From: Seriola aureovittata
Taxonomy: Eukaryota > Chordata > Actinopteri > Carangiformes > Carangidae
Direction of reading: 5' to 3'
Length of the DNA stretch: 64,000 nucleotides
Assembly: GCF_021018895.1 (NCBI RefSeq)
Contig: NC_079386.1
Span: forward strand, 9,901,835-9,965,834
Every line of letters begins with the position of its first letter. The stretch's first letter is position 1. Below are positions 11,424 through 25,000 of this stretch, one piece after another. A model generated the notes under the pieces. That model ran no database searches. It had not been told where the DNA came from and saw only the letters and a program-made list of their open reading frames with translations. Both the position numbers and the translations under genes were made by a program.

Positions 11424-14400
11424 TGTGCAAAATGTGCATCACATTTGCTTTAACAAGTCTGTAGGAAAAACATTTGTGTAACAAGCGTGTATGTATGGTG
11501 AACAACATATTGGATGTCAAAATATTCACTATCTGAACCGTAGGTACAAAAAAGAATAGTCGTTTGAATGTATGTATCACTCAGCGCCCCCTTATCAAAG
11601 CTACAGATGAAGGATCGATCATATGTGTAGGAAAATCGGCATGATTATCCTTTCACAATGTAAATGTGGGAACATGTCTGTGGATGGAGGTGACATATGT
11701 GCGGAAAATGTAGCGCATGTAGTGCAGCGCAGCTCAACTGCTTTGGTGACACCTCAGATGGCAGAAGCCTGGGTTATTTGGACTGGGTGATATGAACAGT
11801 GTAACATGTAACATACTGACTTACATACTCTACTGCTCATAAACTGTAGCTCTATAGATTGATTTGCATCATACTGAAGGAGGTCTTATGTGGTAAAACT
11901 CATGCTTTTTTGGTGTGCACAAATCTAAATCTCATACACCTGACTCCAAAAACAGGATGCTGCTCTCTACAGTTTCTCTACGGAGAAGGGGGTTTGTTGC
12001 CATGACAATAGTAATGTCACTTCAATGGCAGAGATGTTAAGATGGCGGGTGTGTTGCATTTCATATGCAGGTGCTATGCACAGAGGAGAAGTGATACAGA
12101 TAATGGAATCAATTTCCTGTGATTTCTGAAGCAGAGAGCTTGCTGAGAAATAATAAAGGAATTAAATGAGCTAGCGCTAAACATCATTCACCGGTTACCG
12201 ACGGCTATTTCAGTTCAGATTGCTACTTAGCCGGTAGAATTGAAAAAAGCCAGACTTTGCTTCCTCTCATTATTCGCTGTGATTCCTTATAAGCTCACTT
12301 TTTACCTCATGAACAAAATGCACAGGGGGCTTTCAGCATTTCTTTTTCGGCCACATTTTTAAAACATGTATGAGAGCTGCTGTGTAGCAGGAACAGAAGG
12401 AGGAGTGCTTTTACCCTGAAGACAACAGCCTAAACCACTCTGAAACAATGAACTAAAATAAAGATCTGTAATTGACTCCACAACAGTGATAATTTCCCAT
12501 TCAACGCATGGCTGACTCGCAGGTCTTGTTATTGCACATACAGTAGCAAGTAATCTGATCAGTTTGCTGCTGTATTTGGATATCTGATAGCTTGTTGCAG
12601 GTCAATGGCAATGATTTTTTCTTACCATCTGCCTGTTCAATACTAACATGCTTATTTTGTACTTTTGACCTGCCCAGCCTTGAGAGCAGCAGTGTCCCCA
12701 GAAAAACAAGCATCTGTCACAGATGAGATTTTCCATGGGGAAAAAAAAAAAATCTCTGAAAGCTTGGTTGTATGCACTTTTTATTGAATCTGCTGTCAGC
12801 TCTGAGAGGACAAGGCATGACATATATAAACTGACGTCTAAAAACGATACTGGGTACCCGTTAGCTGAAAATGTTTAGGCCAGTAAATTAAATATATACT
12901 TATCAAACATTTGTCTGCCTTTGGAAATTTTGGATGGCTGTACCTTCATGAATTTGCGTTCGCTGCATGCCAGTATCCACTTGTGCCAGTGTCTGCCTTC
13001 ACGTCAGTTCACTTCGATTTATGCCAAACCAAAGACCATGTACACCGAATGCATCATGATTTCAGGATGTTACTCTTTTCACAAAATATATATATATCAA
13101 GTAAATCCAGGTAAAAACATAATTCCATATTGGATGCCCTTATTTACAGTGAGATATAAGCGGGGAAGCAGATAAGTTAAAGCAGCACCTTTCAATATTT
13201 GTATATTAACAATGAATCAAATGTCTATGTATAATGTGAAGGGGGTTGCTCATAGTTGTACCACAAAGAATTATCATCCTGCTCTGTTGTTTTCGCCTCT
13301 TTGACCTGATTGTTGTGGTCTTATGGGTGAAAACAGCATGTTTTGGTTGAGTCTCACTGTTCTGTTTCCAGCTGCAGGCAGCTGTTTTCTTTGAAAAACA
13401 ATCTGATGACCTCAGTGTACACTCCCTGCTCAGCAACAAACAGCAGACAGATAAGGTTAGGAACTAGCTGGTGAACACAGAGAAGCATTTATGTTCGATA
13501 TCTACTGTCAGATTTTTCTCAGAACTTGGTGGAGACCAAAACAGAGGGAGTACCGGATTTGCGTTCATACTCAAAATGTATTCTAATGTTGCTTGATATC
13601 AGCTTGCAAACTGGCAACTGTTGACATTTGACATATTGTCATTATAAGGCTACTGATGCTGCTTTATACGAGAATTTATTACCTTACTGCCAGTTTAGAT
13701 GTTGACGCTATAAAAGATAAAAGTTAGAAAAATGCCTTATATATTTTGCACATTCAGTGTATGTCTTAAATGATCAGTCTCTATAAAAAAAATTTAAAAA
13801 AAGACTTTCCTATCTGTAACCATGAACATTCATTCTCATTTGTCCTGTAAATTGTCCACTTTCAATACTGTCTTGTTCAGAGAAAGATTTGAGCATGGTG
13901 TTTAGAATGACAGCACTAATCTTTTACAATTTTAACTCTTCTTCTTCTCTCTCTGTAGTCTGCAGTGTTTTTCTTGTCCCCAACAATTTTCAATTATGTT
14001 TGTGCTATCTGGAAATAGCAGAGTAAAAACTATCTGCTTCCTCCTCCTCTCAGACTAAATCATGCAAAGACCGATTCGGGTGCTGCAATAAATTTAGCTC
14101 ACCATTATGAAACACCGACTCATTTGGCTACAAGGTGGCTCGGTCTCCCAGCGCTGGACAATCCCATTGATTGGACAGTCCTCTGAACATAATTTTAGAC
14201 GTGTTGAAAGGGACATTAGCTGCCTGTGCAAGCTGTTCTGGGGAATATTGGTCCTCTACATCAACTCAAAGAGGCTGGGCAGCAAAGCAATTCTCTCTAA
14301 GTCTGTTCAGTGACAGTGAGCCGTATTACAGCAACTTAATGTATGACGGTTGTTATGTTTACTGCACATCCACATGTGTCGCTTCAAGGTGTGATTAGTG

Positions 14401-15586
14401 TGGCAATTAAGCAATTGACACTAAATGACACCGCTGTATGTGAAATGTTTTCATCATTATTTTGTCTGTCTTGTTGCATTAATGTTTAAAATGATTTGTT
14501 TTTTCCTAAAGAATTGAAAGTTTTGGATGCTTTTATGCTTTGAAAATCGATTTTTAACTTAAATATCCATCTGACTTTGTGTTTACCACATCAGTCAAAA
14601 ATACATTAAATGTTCAAAAATCCATGTCATACCCGCCAAATGACTTCTACAGCTTTGGCAGGCCTGCCAGCAGACGATATAACAGGCTTATAGTGTGCTC
14701 CATATATCGCCTTAGTCAGTAAGCCAGGGATCATCTTTTTCACATCATTATATATAAGGGACTGTATTGTATGTGAGAAAATTTCCATTTACAAGTAGCA
14801 CACTTGAACATGATTGACATATGAAAAAGGTAAATTGTATGTGCTTTAGATAAGCCTTATAGTTGGATGACATTTATCTTCAGTGAAAGGTTGTGTCATG
14901 TCGAACGTAACAATAAGGTACACATATTCCTGAGAAGTTACCAAGAGGCGAGAGAAGGACTCAGTTCGCATCGTGAATAGTTCTGTATTCTGATCCCCGT
15001 TAGCTTCCACTGCGTTGTTGTTGTCAGTGTAAAGACTTAGTGGAACTTTTGACATTAAAAACCAAACATAAATATCAGGAAGTGAATAAACTAATTTCTC
15101 AAATGAATGGGTAAACAATTAAAAAAATACTGCAATGATAAATAAATTTAGTAATAAAAAAGATTACAGTACTGAATAACTGAATCAAGGTCTAATTAGT
15201 CTGTCACTTATTATGTATTTGAGAAGTCTCATTGAGATCAAGCTTTTTTTTTTTACAAGTGAACAAAGAACAAATAAGATCTCAAAATTATCATCACATA
15301 CACTAATTAATGTAATCAGAAGTAATCAAACAGAATCTACTGATAAAATGGAAACATTGCATATTGGATGGTTTTAACTCTGAGAACTGACTGAAGGACT
15401 TGTTGGCAATAGAGAGAGCCATGTCAGTACTCTGGCATTTTGATTAAGTAATGGACCCTCAGACTTCCTACTTAGAAAAAAAGCCAATCACTATTTTTTT
15501 TTTTTTTTTTTTTTTGGTTTACGTATAATAGTATTACGTTTTTCTTTCCTTTATGTGATCATTTGGCTTTTTGAATTATAAAAATA
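11424..15586. other. Intergenic DNA, nothing recognised
   Basis: Unique AT-rich DNA. A 22-T run lies just left of the Tc1 remnant at about 15495-15516. No coding exon recognised. Confidence 0.4.
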
Positions 15587-16000
15587 TACGATGTGTTCAG
15601 AAGGTATTCAGACGCCTTCACTTCTGTAGCTCCTCTCACGCTCCGTCAGGTTGGATGGCAGTTCATGCGTGTGTGAAAGTCTTCGGGTTTCTCAACAGAT
15701 GTTCTATGTATGTATCTATGTTTGAGTCTGCGCGTTGGCTGGGCCACTCAAGGACAACGAGAGCGTTGACCCGAAGTCACTCCGGTGTGGTCTCGGTTTT
15801 ATGCTTTGGATCATCGCGAGGTGAACCACCACCTCATTCTCAGGTCATGTGCACGCTGGAGAAGGGTCTTATTCAAGGGCTTCTCTATATTTGTCTCCAT
15901 TCATCCTTCCCTCAATCAGGACCAGTCTCCCTGTCCCTGCTGCTGAGACGCCCCACCGTAGCACGACGCTGCCACCACCATGCTTCACCATAGGGTCGAT
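15587..16000 (-). mobile_element. Tc1/mariner remnant (3' end of element, transposase antisense)
   Basis: The left edge at 15587 resembles the terminal repeat I recall for a common fish Tc1 family (TA, then TGTTCAGAAGGTATTCAGAC). On the minus strand, fragments of transposase are readable: MVKHGGGS (15968-15991 region) and an EWPS-like stretch near 15740. The copy stops abruptly at about 16000, so the other end and the rest of the transposase are missing. Frameshifts and stops break it. It is a fossil with no coding capacity. The open frame visible on the + strand here is only the antisense of this relic. Confidence 0.8.
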
Positions 16001-19000
16001 TTAAATGTGCTCATAGAACGAAAGTTTTTGGGTGTTGGGATAATTTCTTTCTTTATTTATTTATGCTGTTTCTAGCTTGTGTCATTCGTAAACCAATGAT
16101 GCACCTCTCAGCTGGTTCTTTACTCGTAAGTACTGGTGAGGTGATCGTGAAGTAATGAAGCATTCCTGATAACTACTCAGGAAAATGGGACACAAAAGTA
16201 GTAACTAATGTGGAGGAAAGTAATGATTAATCAGTGGTTATGGGCCATCTAGCAGCTGATTTAATATTAATCAGGAGTGACTCATTGAGAAAATGTTCAG
16301 TATGCAGATCCACATATGTAGGAACTAATCAAGAGACATTTGTTCATTAACATATCAGGCAGTTTGTTATCAACAAACTTATGATCTACTATGTGATTCC
16401 TCACAAATTACATAATTACTTACTATCCTTTAATCACCAGTTACTTCCCGAGTTATTTTTATTCATGCAGTGGTAGCTACTTAAGATTTTGCGTATACCT
16501 TATTCGAAAGGGTTACCTGATGTATCCCTCCTCTGAAATGATCCCTAACCTTGTAGAAACATAAAGTCAGTGAGGGGGATAATGTTGCTGTTGTATGTAT
16601 GTGTTGTATATTTGCTATATTTCTATGGGTGTGTGCGTCTGTCTGTTAGCGAGAAAGGGGAAGAGGGAAAAAAAAAAAAACTGGTGAAGGAGAATGGGAG
16701 AGATGTGAGTGGCCCATCTATGAAAGCGCCATTAAATTGTCAGTTATGATGGATGTTCCGCCTTTTCTGCATTAACTGGTACATTAGAAGTCATTAATTC
16801 TTCAGGATGTGCACTGGAGATCAGAGCCTCCCAGGGGGTCTCACTGCCTTGATAAAGCAGGGGAGAAAAAGAGAGAGAGAAAGAGAGAGAGGGATGAAGG
16901 GAGAGATAAAGGGAGTGTGGCAGCTGAAAGAATAGAGAAAGAGAGATCCTTGCAGAGTGATGACCGTTTTTGATTTTGATGCCTGCTCAGTTTGTGTCAG
17001 TGGCCTTGAGCACAGAGACTGATGCGAGGGCGACTCTTTCACAGCCTGCAGTGGACATCTGAGAAGCAGCCTTTTGTTCTGTCAAGGAGAAGCAGAAAAC
17101 ACAATTAGCACTGTTTACAGCACTTTGCTTCCGACAACAGATAAGTTACGTTTTGTCTCTAACAGCTGAAATATGCTTTTAAGATCACATAGCATCCTTG
17201 TCCTTTCTTTCAACTCGGTCGTGTTAGATGCACTGACAAAAGGTCACATACACCCTCAAAAGATGGTAAATAGCAATGCTGTATTTTCTCATGAATTAAT
17301 CCTATGTTACGCACCAATCGGGGATGATTTTTATTATAAAGCAATATGTTGTCAGAAAACAGCAATTAGCTCGCTTTGTTTTTTCTAAGCATTAGAGGTG
17401 GATATAGTGGAATAGTTTCCCTCCTAACGTCCTTTGTAAATTGTCAAACCAGAAAACAACATTTCACCGCCAATTAAACAACAATTACTGGACATGGCGC
17501 ACTTTGATGCGTGACTAGGAATTGCTCACAACATTGCTAATGTGTCTCTCTCCTTCTCCCACACACAGGCCTCTCTGATTTTTTTTTTTTTTAATGAAAC
17601 CTTGAAAAGTCGACTAGAGCGAAGAGCTCTAACAAGAAGCCAACTAATGGAGATTGAGCATTTCTCTTGCCCACCTCTGCAGAAAACTAAATAACACCCG
17701 CAGGACTTGAAATCATTCTGTATAGCTCCTTGGGATTTTATTTTCATGACCTGCTTTGTACAAGAGCAACCCCACCATCTGTTGTGTTTAAAAGCAGTAA
17801 ATATGTTAAATTGGGGGTCAGCAGGGACAAATAGGGGAAGTTAACGCCTCATGGAAAGCTGAAACAAAGCTCCCATCAGTGTCCCACAATCCCCCAGATA
17901 AGTTCCAGTCGACCACAACCAGTGCCAGGTATTTATCATGCCATGACAGGAGGTCACAGGCAAGTCGCACAACTATTGTTACAATTCTCTGTATGAACTG
18001 TCAAACTTTCTGGGCTGAGGCCATGGCTGCTTTTTCTCTACTTTTTTGATTAATGGACCGTCTCGTCCTAAGAAGAGAGACACAGGAAGTGCAAATTGTT
18101 GTGAAGGTGGACAAGATTTCTTTACTGAAAGTGCGTATGAAAGTTGAGGTCTATCAAAATTAGACACATCCACGTCACACAACCCCTCTCCCATGCACAG
18201 TGCTTTACTCAAAAAGTTAAAATAAAAATATATTATTTTTGGAAATAATGGTAATTCCAGACATCTGTACAAAATTGGTTTCAACTCCAGTTCTCACCTA
18301 TGACCCTCTCAGACTTCAAGTCCCCAATTTAGAAATCCAAAAAGCTGCTCTCTAAAGATCCCCCTCTCTTTGACAAATATATCTTCCTCGACTCCGACAT
18401 ACCTCAAGGAAAAGACTGGGCAATTCAGGTCTTTGAAATGTGCTGCAACTGGTTTTGAACATTGTATCATACTTTTTGCATACATTCAGTCAAACTGGTC
18501 TTTCCATTGCTTTAAATTGCTCCATTGCTAAATGTATTTCTTTTGTATTTGATATAAAAAATTATGACATAATTCACATGCAATAGCACAGTTCCCATTT
18601 TCTCTCTCTACATGAGTACATTTTTTACCAATTGGAAAATTACATGACATTACGTTTAATTTCATTACAACAATGGAAGGTTCATTACGTTGGTGAAATG
18701 TTGGAATTTCACTTTTGTCATATGTCATATACACACAAATTGGCATATAATAAGTTAATTGGACTGAATGCTGTCATTTTAATATTGCCAGTCTTGGACT
18801 TCCACAGATTTTAAAGCGCCATAATTCTTAAAATGGGATGTTTTACAGTCTATTAGATTGATAAATGGAGATTTAATGGGACAAGCAGCAGTTTCATCCA
18901 AGTTTGATCTTTATCAAGTCATAAGATTAAGATCTTGATTCAAAACGTTATCTCTTAATATTAGAATAGAATAATGGTTATATAATCTGTGTTCAGGTGC

Positions 19001-19377
19001 TGTTTTCTGGACTTGCTATCCAACCACAAGTTTACACACATCATTAAAGTACCCCTTCAGTGTGAGGCTTCAGACTATTTCAAGTCACAATCGCTCATTT
19101 TCACCATTGAAACGGCTTCTCCGACTCACACCTATACTTTTTTCTCTCATCAGCAGGGAGCCATATGGTTGAGAGCTGAATGTTCCCACCTATTAAAATG
19201 TGTCAAGAATATTTCATGTCTATAACACAAGCGGAATTAAAAGTTATCTCCCGAATCTAGTTTGACTGCTCACCCCATGTAGATCTTTTCCCCATCTCCC
19301 CCTGCCGCGCATTGAATCTGTCATATCTACGATGTAGTAGCAGCATGTGAGAGGAAAGGAAAGACCTTCCAGTGATC
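16001..19377. other. Intergenic DNA, nothing recognised apart from GA tract
   Basis: No gene signal. Short open frames only. Confidence 0.4.
16862..16912. repeat. GA-rich low-complexity tract
   Basis: Purine-only or nearly purine-only GAGA sequence. Confidence 0.85.
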
Positions 19378-19381
19378 GTGT

Positions 19382-19442
<61 letters not shown>

Positions 19443-19453
19443 AGTGTGTGTGT
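19378..19453. repeat. (GT)n microsatellite, slightly interrupted
   Basis: GT units with single TA and GAGA interruptions. Confidence 0.97.
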
Positions 19454-21221
19454 TTTTTCCTTTATGGTTCTTGTCTGATGATGATCGTGGCTGACCCCGG
19501 GGGCGTTAAGCGTGCCGAACCTTCACTCTATTACTGCACTTCAATGCAGCCCACACATTTCAAGCACAGAGTTGAATGGAGAGGGGCTCTCTAAGCACTA
19601 AACCCTCCACTGAGCCGGCTGACCTGTGGCAGATTTCTCTCATCACCCAAGACCTTCCTGGAATACACACTGGGCCTGACTAATTACTCTTAAAAACAAG
19701 TGGGATGTGGGTGGTTTGTAATTGGCAAGTGTCAGCATCCAGTGAAAGATCACTCGTCTTCAGGGCATGTGTGTCTGAGCCTCCCATTCATGTAGTCTCT
19801 CCTCAGCCAGCTGATTTCTGGTTTTTCACTTCCCCACTGTTTTATTCTGCATGCTGCGAATTTGTTTAAATCAATGACTTTTGTAACAGCGAGAATAAAA
19901 TAAAAGCAGCTCTTACACGTCACATTAAAAAATGGATATTTTAATTACAGTTACAGCCTGTTACAAGCAATTATTCAGATGCGAGCACAAAGAATAGAAA
20001 CAGGTTTTGTTTAGTTTTTTTTTTTTCACTCATAGCTGTAAATTGGCCGGCCAGCGCGGCCAAGCAGTGTGGAAAACAAGCTAAACATTAAGCTTGCGGT
20101 GTGATCTCGAAGTGAGTGGGTGGGATGCCATACATTACAAAAGGCACATCCACTGACAGGAGGCAGCCAGAAAAGTGGCAATCTGATTCCAATTAGAATC
20201 CAGCAGTGGCCACATAGCTACTAATTACATCACTCTATGTTCTAAACTGGACGTTTCTTTTTATCTTTTTGCAAAATGATTGCTAAATATTCTATAGGTC
20301 ACACAGTGATGCATCCAGCTGATGATATTTCAGTCAGAGATGGAATTTCTGCTTAGTAGATCAACAGCACGGCTCCTTTGGGAGTTTCTTTGTTTGCTCA
20401 AGGTATGAGTGGAAGTTGTTTTACTTGGTATGACAAGGACTTGTATCGACGTTCACTGAAACCTGCTGCCTGAGAATGTGGGACACCAGCCGTAGAAAAT
20501 GTGAAATCCGTTTCTCCGCCTCACGACGAGGCGGGGGCCGAGGCCTGCTGTTTAAGTCAGCCTTCGTCGGTTCATCATTCTCAATAAAGCCATGCGTCCG
20601 ATACCCTTTTCAGGGGAGGTATAATTACAACGCATTCAGGGCGATTATGCAGGGGCACAAAATGGCAGGGAAATAATAAAGGAGATTTCACTTTAGCTGT
20701 CACATGACATGCTGCTGAATGACAAAGGAAAACATAAAAAAAGAAGGAGAAGTAGGTCTCAAAAGACGTATATGAGATATGCCAAGTACATCAAGAGCGA
20801 CCTTAAACTTTTAAAGGAAAAGATATTGGAAATGGAATTATGAACTGTCATGGGCAAAAGTAGTAAGTCATTTCCTTTTCCCCCATGGCCATTCATGGCC
20901 TTTGCAGTGGCTCTAATATTAGAAAATATTACTGCAAGAATTATTTTCTGACATTCAAATGTTATTGCTTCCACCAGCATGTGTGTGTTGCTGCTCCCTC
21001 GCTCATTTGGATACTTGACAAGTGTCAAGATAGAGAAAGAGAGACACTGCTGGGGGTTTTGTTGTTTTTAGCCGGTAACCCTTCACTGTCCCACTGGCCT
21101 AACTCTCAGCTGCTTCTTGGAAAGACCATAAATGTATCAATAATTGAGCGTCTTCACTAAAAAGGGTGGGGTGTGGGGGCATTAAAAATTTTATGGCTTG
21201 TCATTATGCCCCCCTCCCCAA

Positions 21222-21246
21222 CACCACCACCACCACCACCACCACA
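21222..21246. repeat. (CAC)n trinucleotide repeat
   Basis: About eight ACC/CAC units. Confidence 0.95.
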
Positions 21247-23654
21247 CCTCACCTCCCATTTTTTTTCCTTTTTCCCCTCAGCAGTGTCTCTCTTCCTCTC
21301 CAGCAGGAAGAGCTGTGATATGGAGACGTCTCTCAGGAGCTAAGTATTCCCACCTCGCCTCAGTCAATGCCCTCAGCTTCACAGGAGCTTTTAAAACTAT
21401 CATCTTGCTGAACGCCGCTGAAAAAGCCACGAGGAAGCGATGTGTATGAAACAAAGTTGACTCTATCATGAGATGTCGAGGACCAGCGTTGTTCCTATGC
21501 AAAGATGGATTTGTCATTTAATAAAACATACAGCAAAATGCTTTAATCTTTTACCAATGCTTGCACTAAATGTGAACATGTAACATACGTATTTATAGAT
21601 CCGTCTACGCAGTAATTCCAGTCACTTTCAAACACCATGTTGTATAAATAATCCAACTACAAACTCTAGTCCAACCTCCACTTTATGTTTTGCTTATTGT
21701 TGCTTCACTTTGATGTTTGACCTTCACTGTGCAGAGAGATGTCTTCACATTTCTCTGCTGAAGGAGGAAACTTTTTCTGTGCTCACCTTAAATCTGAGTT
21801 TAAGACGCGTACACTCGAGCACGAGTGTGTGGCATCACAACGCGTTCGGAAGTCAATCAATAGAGTGGTACAGTAGTTTTTGTTTTCGTTTTTTTAAACG
21901 ATATCAGACAAATTATTATTCAAAGTAGATTATTTTTATGCACCTTAAAATATGACTCAAGGGACCTTTAAAAAATATGATGTAAGCCTATCATTAAAGC
22001 AGTCTGGCAGTTCAACAGTGTAATTAACTTAATTAAAAAAACACATCATGTATAAATTAATTGCAAAGCTCTAAGGATGTTAAATTAAAATGGGTGGGTG
22101 TTAACAGGGTTAAATTCACATTAGAGTTAGTGTTTATATAGCGATGTTTTATATGACTGAAGGTAGTTTGAAACTTTAAGCAAAAGCACCAAATCAAGAG
22201 TACAAACTACTATCAGTGAGTATTTTCTTTTTTTTTTTTTTTTTTTTACTACTTTTACATTAAAATACATACAAATGCAAAAAATGAAAAAATATAAACC
22301 AGCTAATTTAATGGGAAGTGTTTGTCAAGCTGAACTAATCATGTAAATACTTGAGTGCTTGTGCATCAACAAGTCAAGCGATAGTAATACAATGTTGTGT
22401 CTAGACACAGCATTTTGGGGTTTTTTTTCCCTTTAGTTTTTTAAGGGAGGGGGGCTCAGTTGGTCAGACATTCAATAATTTATAGCTGTTTTTCGTTTTT
22501 CCCCTAGGTGCTGAGTTTCAGAGCTGGCAAACAAGCAGAGCCTGAAGTCTTTCTGTACATGTGTTATCTTCAGGTTTTATTGTGTTAGGGAACTGTGTGA
22601 AAAACAAAAAAAAAACAAAACCCATATCCGTGTTGTCCACACTGCTGAAATTAGTTTGTGAGTCTGTCGTAATCTGCTAATGGTACAAACTGTTCCACAT
22701 GTACTCAGAGTTTTCTTCTCGTTTGAGTTGTTTGAGGCGTAACAGAGCGGCTCGTGGCCTGCCTCTTCCCGCTGACCCGACTTGACAGGAGGCCATTTTG
22801 TTTCTCTCGGTATGTGTCAAGTTATCTTCAACTTTTTTTTTTTTTTTTTTTTTGCACTTCACGGTTTCTCTGTGTGTACACTGTGACATGGTGGTCCTTG
22901 CATGTTCGCTGGAGCATAAAATTCTGTCGTTACAGACAGCAGGACTCTGGTACGGTACCTGGTGTTTGACAGCCTCTCACACCATCTCTGCATTTGATGA
23001 CAGTGCGTTCGTGCCGGCCGCTGGTTTTGGTTTTGGTCTTTCAGCTCGCATACAGATTGCGACTGTGTTGCCTCTAAGCAGGACCCCCGCCTTTCTGGGG
23101 AAAACTGTATAAATGTGGAGGTTTTTTTTTTAAGGTGAGACTTAACAAATTCCCACTGTCGCCAGGATTGTGTATATGTTGGTGGTGTGTATTCGTTCCC
23201 TCCACACCCACAGAGACTTTTGTTTTTAAACCGTGGGAGGCGGCACCTCCCTGCACTCGCACTGCAGTTCCAGTTACCTCCAGAAAAAAAGTCCCAGCTA
23301 TTGAACCAGTGGGTCGGGGGGATTCACCCTGCAGCCTGTCATGCCACAGCTTCCAATTATTTGTCTTTCACCCACCCAACCTTCCTCTCATGAAGCTTTG
23401 TTTTACCAGCACCATTCCCTGAAACATATCTCAGCTACACCAAACCTGTCAGTAGAAGGGCTTTTAGGAGCCCGCTTTGCCCTTCCTCTTCCCCACTTGT
23501 TTCTTTCCTCCCCCTCTGCCTCATTCCCAGAATCCTCCCCTCTTCCTACACTGCCTGTGTGTCATCCTTCTGTTCTAATGAGAGGCAGGGATCAGCAAGG
23601 CAGACCCCTGGAGTTTGACAGAGCTACCTGTTGTGCCTCCACATTTCCTCCTCC

Positions 23655-23713
23655 ATAGCTCGCGCTCTCTCTTTTCCTCTCACACTCTCTCTGTCTCACT
23701 CGCTCTCTCTCCC
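23655..23713. repeat. Pyrimidine-rich CT low-complexity tract
   Basis: Imperfect CTCTCT run with a few G and A interruptions. Confidence 0.85.
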
Positions 23714-23946
23714 TAAACACCAGAGCTGTCGACTCTTGGCAGTTTGATTCTAAACTGTTCCCCCGTGTCGGGAGTAGCTGCCATGACAGAGAATAAAACG
23801 AGTGAAATGTAGAGTTTGTAGTGAACAATGTGAGGATTGGCTTCCTCTCTACATGGTGTGTGGAAGGCCAGAGTATTCTTCGTGTTCTTTTTTTTTTTTT
23901 TTTATCCAGTCTAGCAGGGATTTCTTTGTGTTTTCTTTATTCTTGT

Positions 23947-24029
23947 GAAAGAAATAGTTCAACATTTTGGGAAATACATTTATATGCTTTCCTTCCAAGA
24001 GTAAGTTGGGAAAATTCTATCAATCTCAG
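23947..24029 (+). repeat. Fragment of the same dispersed repeat (plus)
   Basis: GAAATAGTTCAACATTTTGG is close to the family's remembered left end, followed by GAAATACATTTATATGC and an AAGAGTAAGTTGGGAAAATT stretch. The copy stops at about 24029. Confidence 0.6.
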
Positions 24030-24587
24030 GTGGCCTGAACCTGTCCAAAGTTAGAAATGCCCATTTGTGACTTTAAGGGGAGTTTCAAATATGTCATCTC
24101 CTCCCCAGTTCTTGTGTTAATTTTGTCCCAGATTTCTTCCTGTTGTCCTTCCTCAAATCCCTCAGTTCTTAAAGCATCAGGCCCAGGTTTGTGTTGTCTG
24201 TATGCGCCCAGCTGTCTCTGTCTTCTTTGTATAACTTGTACTGCCCTCACTACTTCTTCTTTTCCTCGGACATTTCCACGGCCCCCTGAACGACACTTCT
24301 ACTACTGTACAACAGAATTTGCTGGGAGCACATTTCTCCACACCGTCATCTCCTGGCTAACCAAACCGTAACTCCTGGAGCTATATCTTGCAGAGCAGCA
24401 GAGTGGAAACCTCAGTGTGACCACAAGGCTTAGGTATGCTGCTCACTGCGCCCAGCATTCGTTCACCTTGAGTAGCCCCGGCATGTAACTCCACAACTTA
24501 ACATTCACTTTGTGTGTGAGTGAGGCGATACCATGTGTTAATTAATCTACTTTAAAGGTTGTTACTAGGCATATTTTTCACATTGGT

Positions 24588-24632
24588 CAAGGCCAGGCTA
24601 GAGTTTTCTAAGCTGCGCTAGGCTAAACACAC
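24588..24632 (-). repeat. Possible small fragment of the same repeat family (minus)
   Basis: GGCCAGGCTAGAG followed by a GCTAGGCTAAAC stretch resembles the antisense core of the family. Short and diverged. Confidence 0.3.
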
Positions 24633-24849
24633 ACCTCTCACTTTTAGAACTCAAATAAGCATATTAGTAACATACAGGTTGAAGTGTATTAGAGGGATTT
24701 ACAAATGCATCCTTGGTTTTGAGTTGAAGCAATTTCTTGATGTACAACATGCTTATTTGGTCCAGCCAGAAAAGGTTGCCAGATGTTAACTTAACAGATG
24801 TTTAGCAAAAAGTTGCTCCAACATGTATTCTTTTTTTTTTAATTTAGAC

Positions 24850-25000
24850 GTGTTGGTAGGTGTTTTTATTTTTTTTATTTTTTTTACTTTGGACATACCC
24901 AAGCTAGTTGTTTCTCCTGCTGCTGGTCTTAATGTTAAGCTAAACTAAACCTGATGCAAAAGCACGAGACAGGGATTGATCTACTCATCTCACTCTCCGA
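24850..25000 (-). repeat. Fragment of the same dispersed repeat (minus)
   Basis: Readable antisense core: ACTTTGGACATACCCAAGCT, then AGTTGTTTCTCCTGCTGCTG, TGTTAAGCTAAACTAA, and GGGATTGATCTACTCATCTC. Together with the plus fragment at 23947 it brackets about 0.8 kb. Confidence 0.6.

Larger units (their letters stand above)
19454..23946. other. Intergenic DNA; conserved-element candidate at 19895-20240
   Basis: The 19895-20240 stretch has TTTTAATTACAGTTACAG, CAAGCAATTATTCAGATG, GATTCCAATTAGAATCCAG (a near-palindrome) and CTACTAATTACATCAC. These are clustered TAAT cores in otherwise mixed-composition unique DNA, suggesting a developmental enhancer. The remainder, including the GC-richer 22.7-23.8 kb, shows no recognisable exon. 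Confidence 0.35.

Noticed and set aside
15571..15993. 140-codon open frame on the plus strand
   Set aside because: It is the antisense strand of a decayed Tc1 transposase.
22440..22475. GGCTCAGTTGGTCAGAC, resembling a tRNA-derived SINE box
   Set aside because: No second promoter box or cloverleaf arms around it, so not a tRNA or a SINE head on this evidence.
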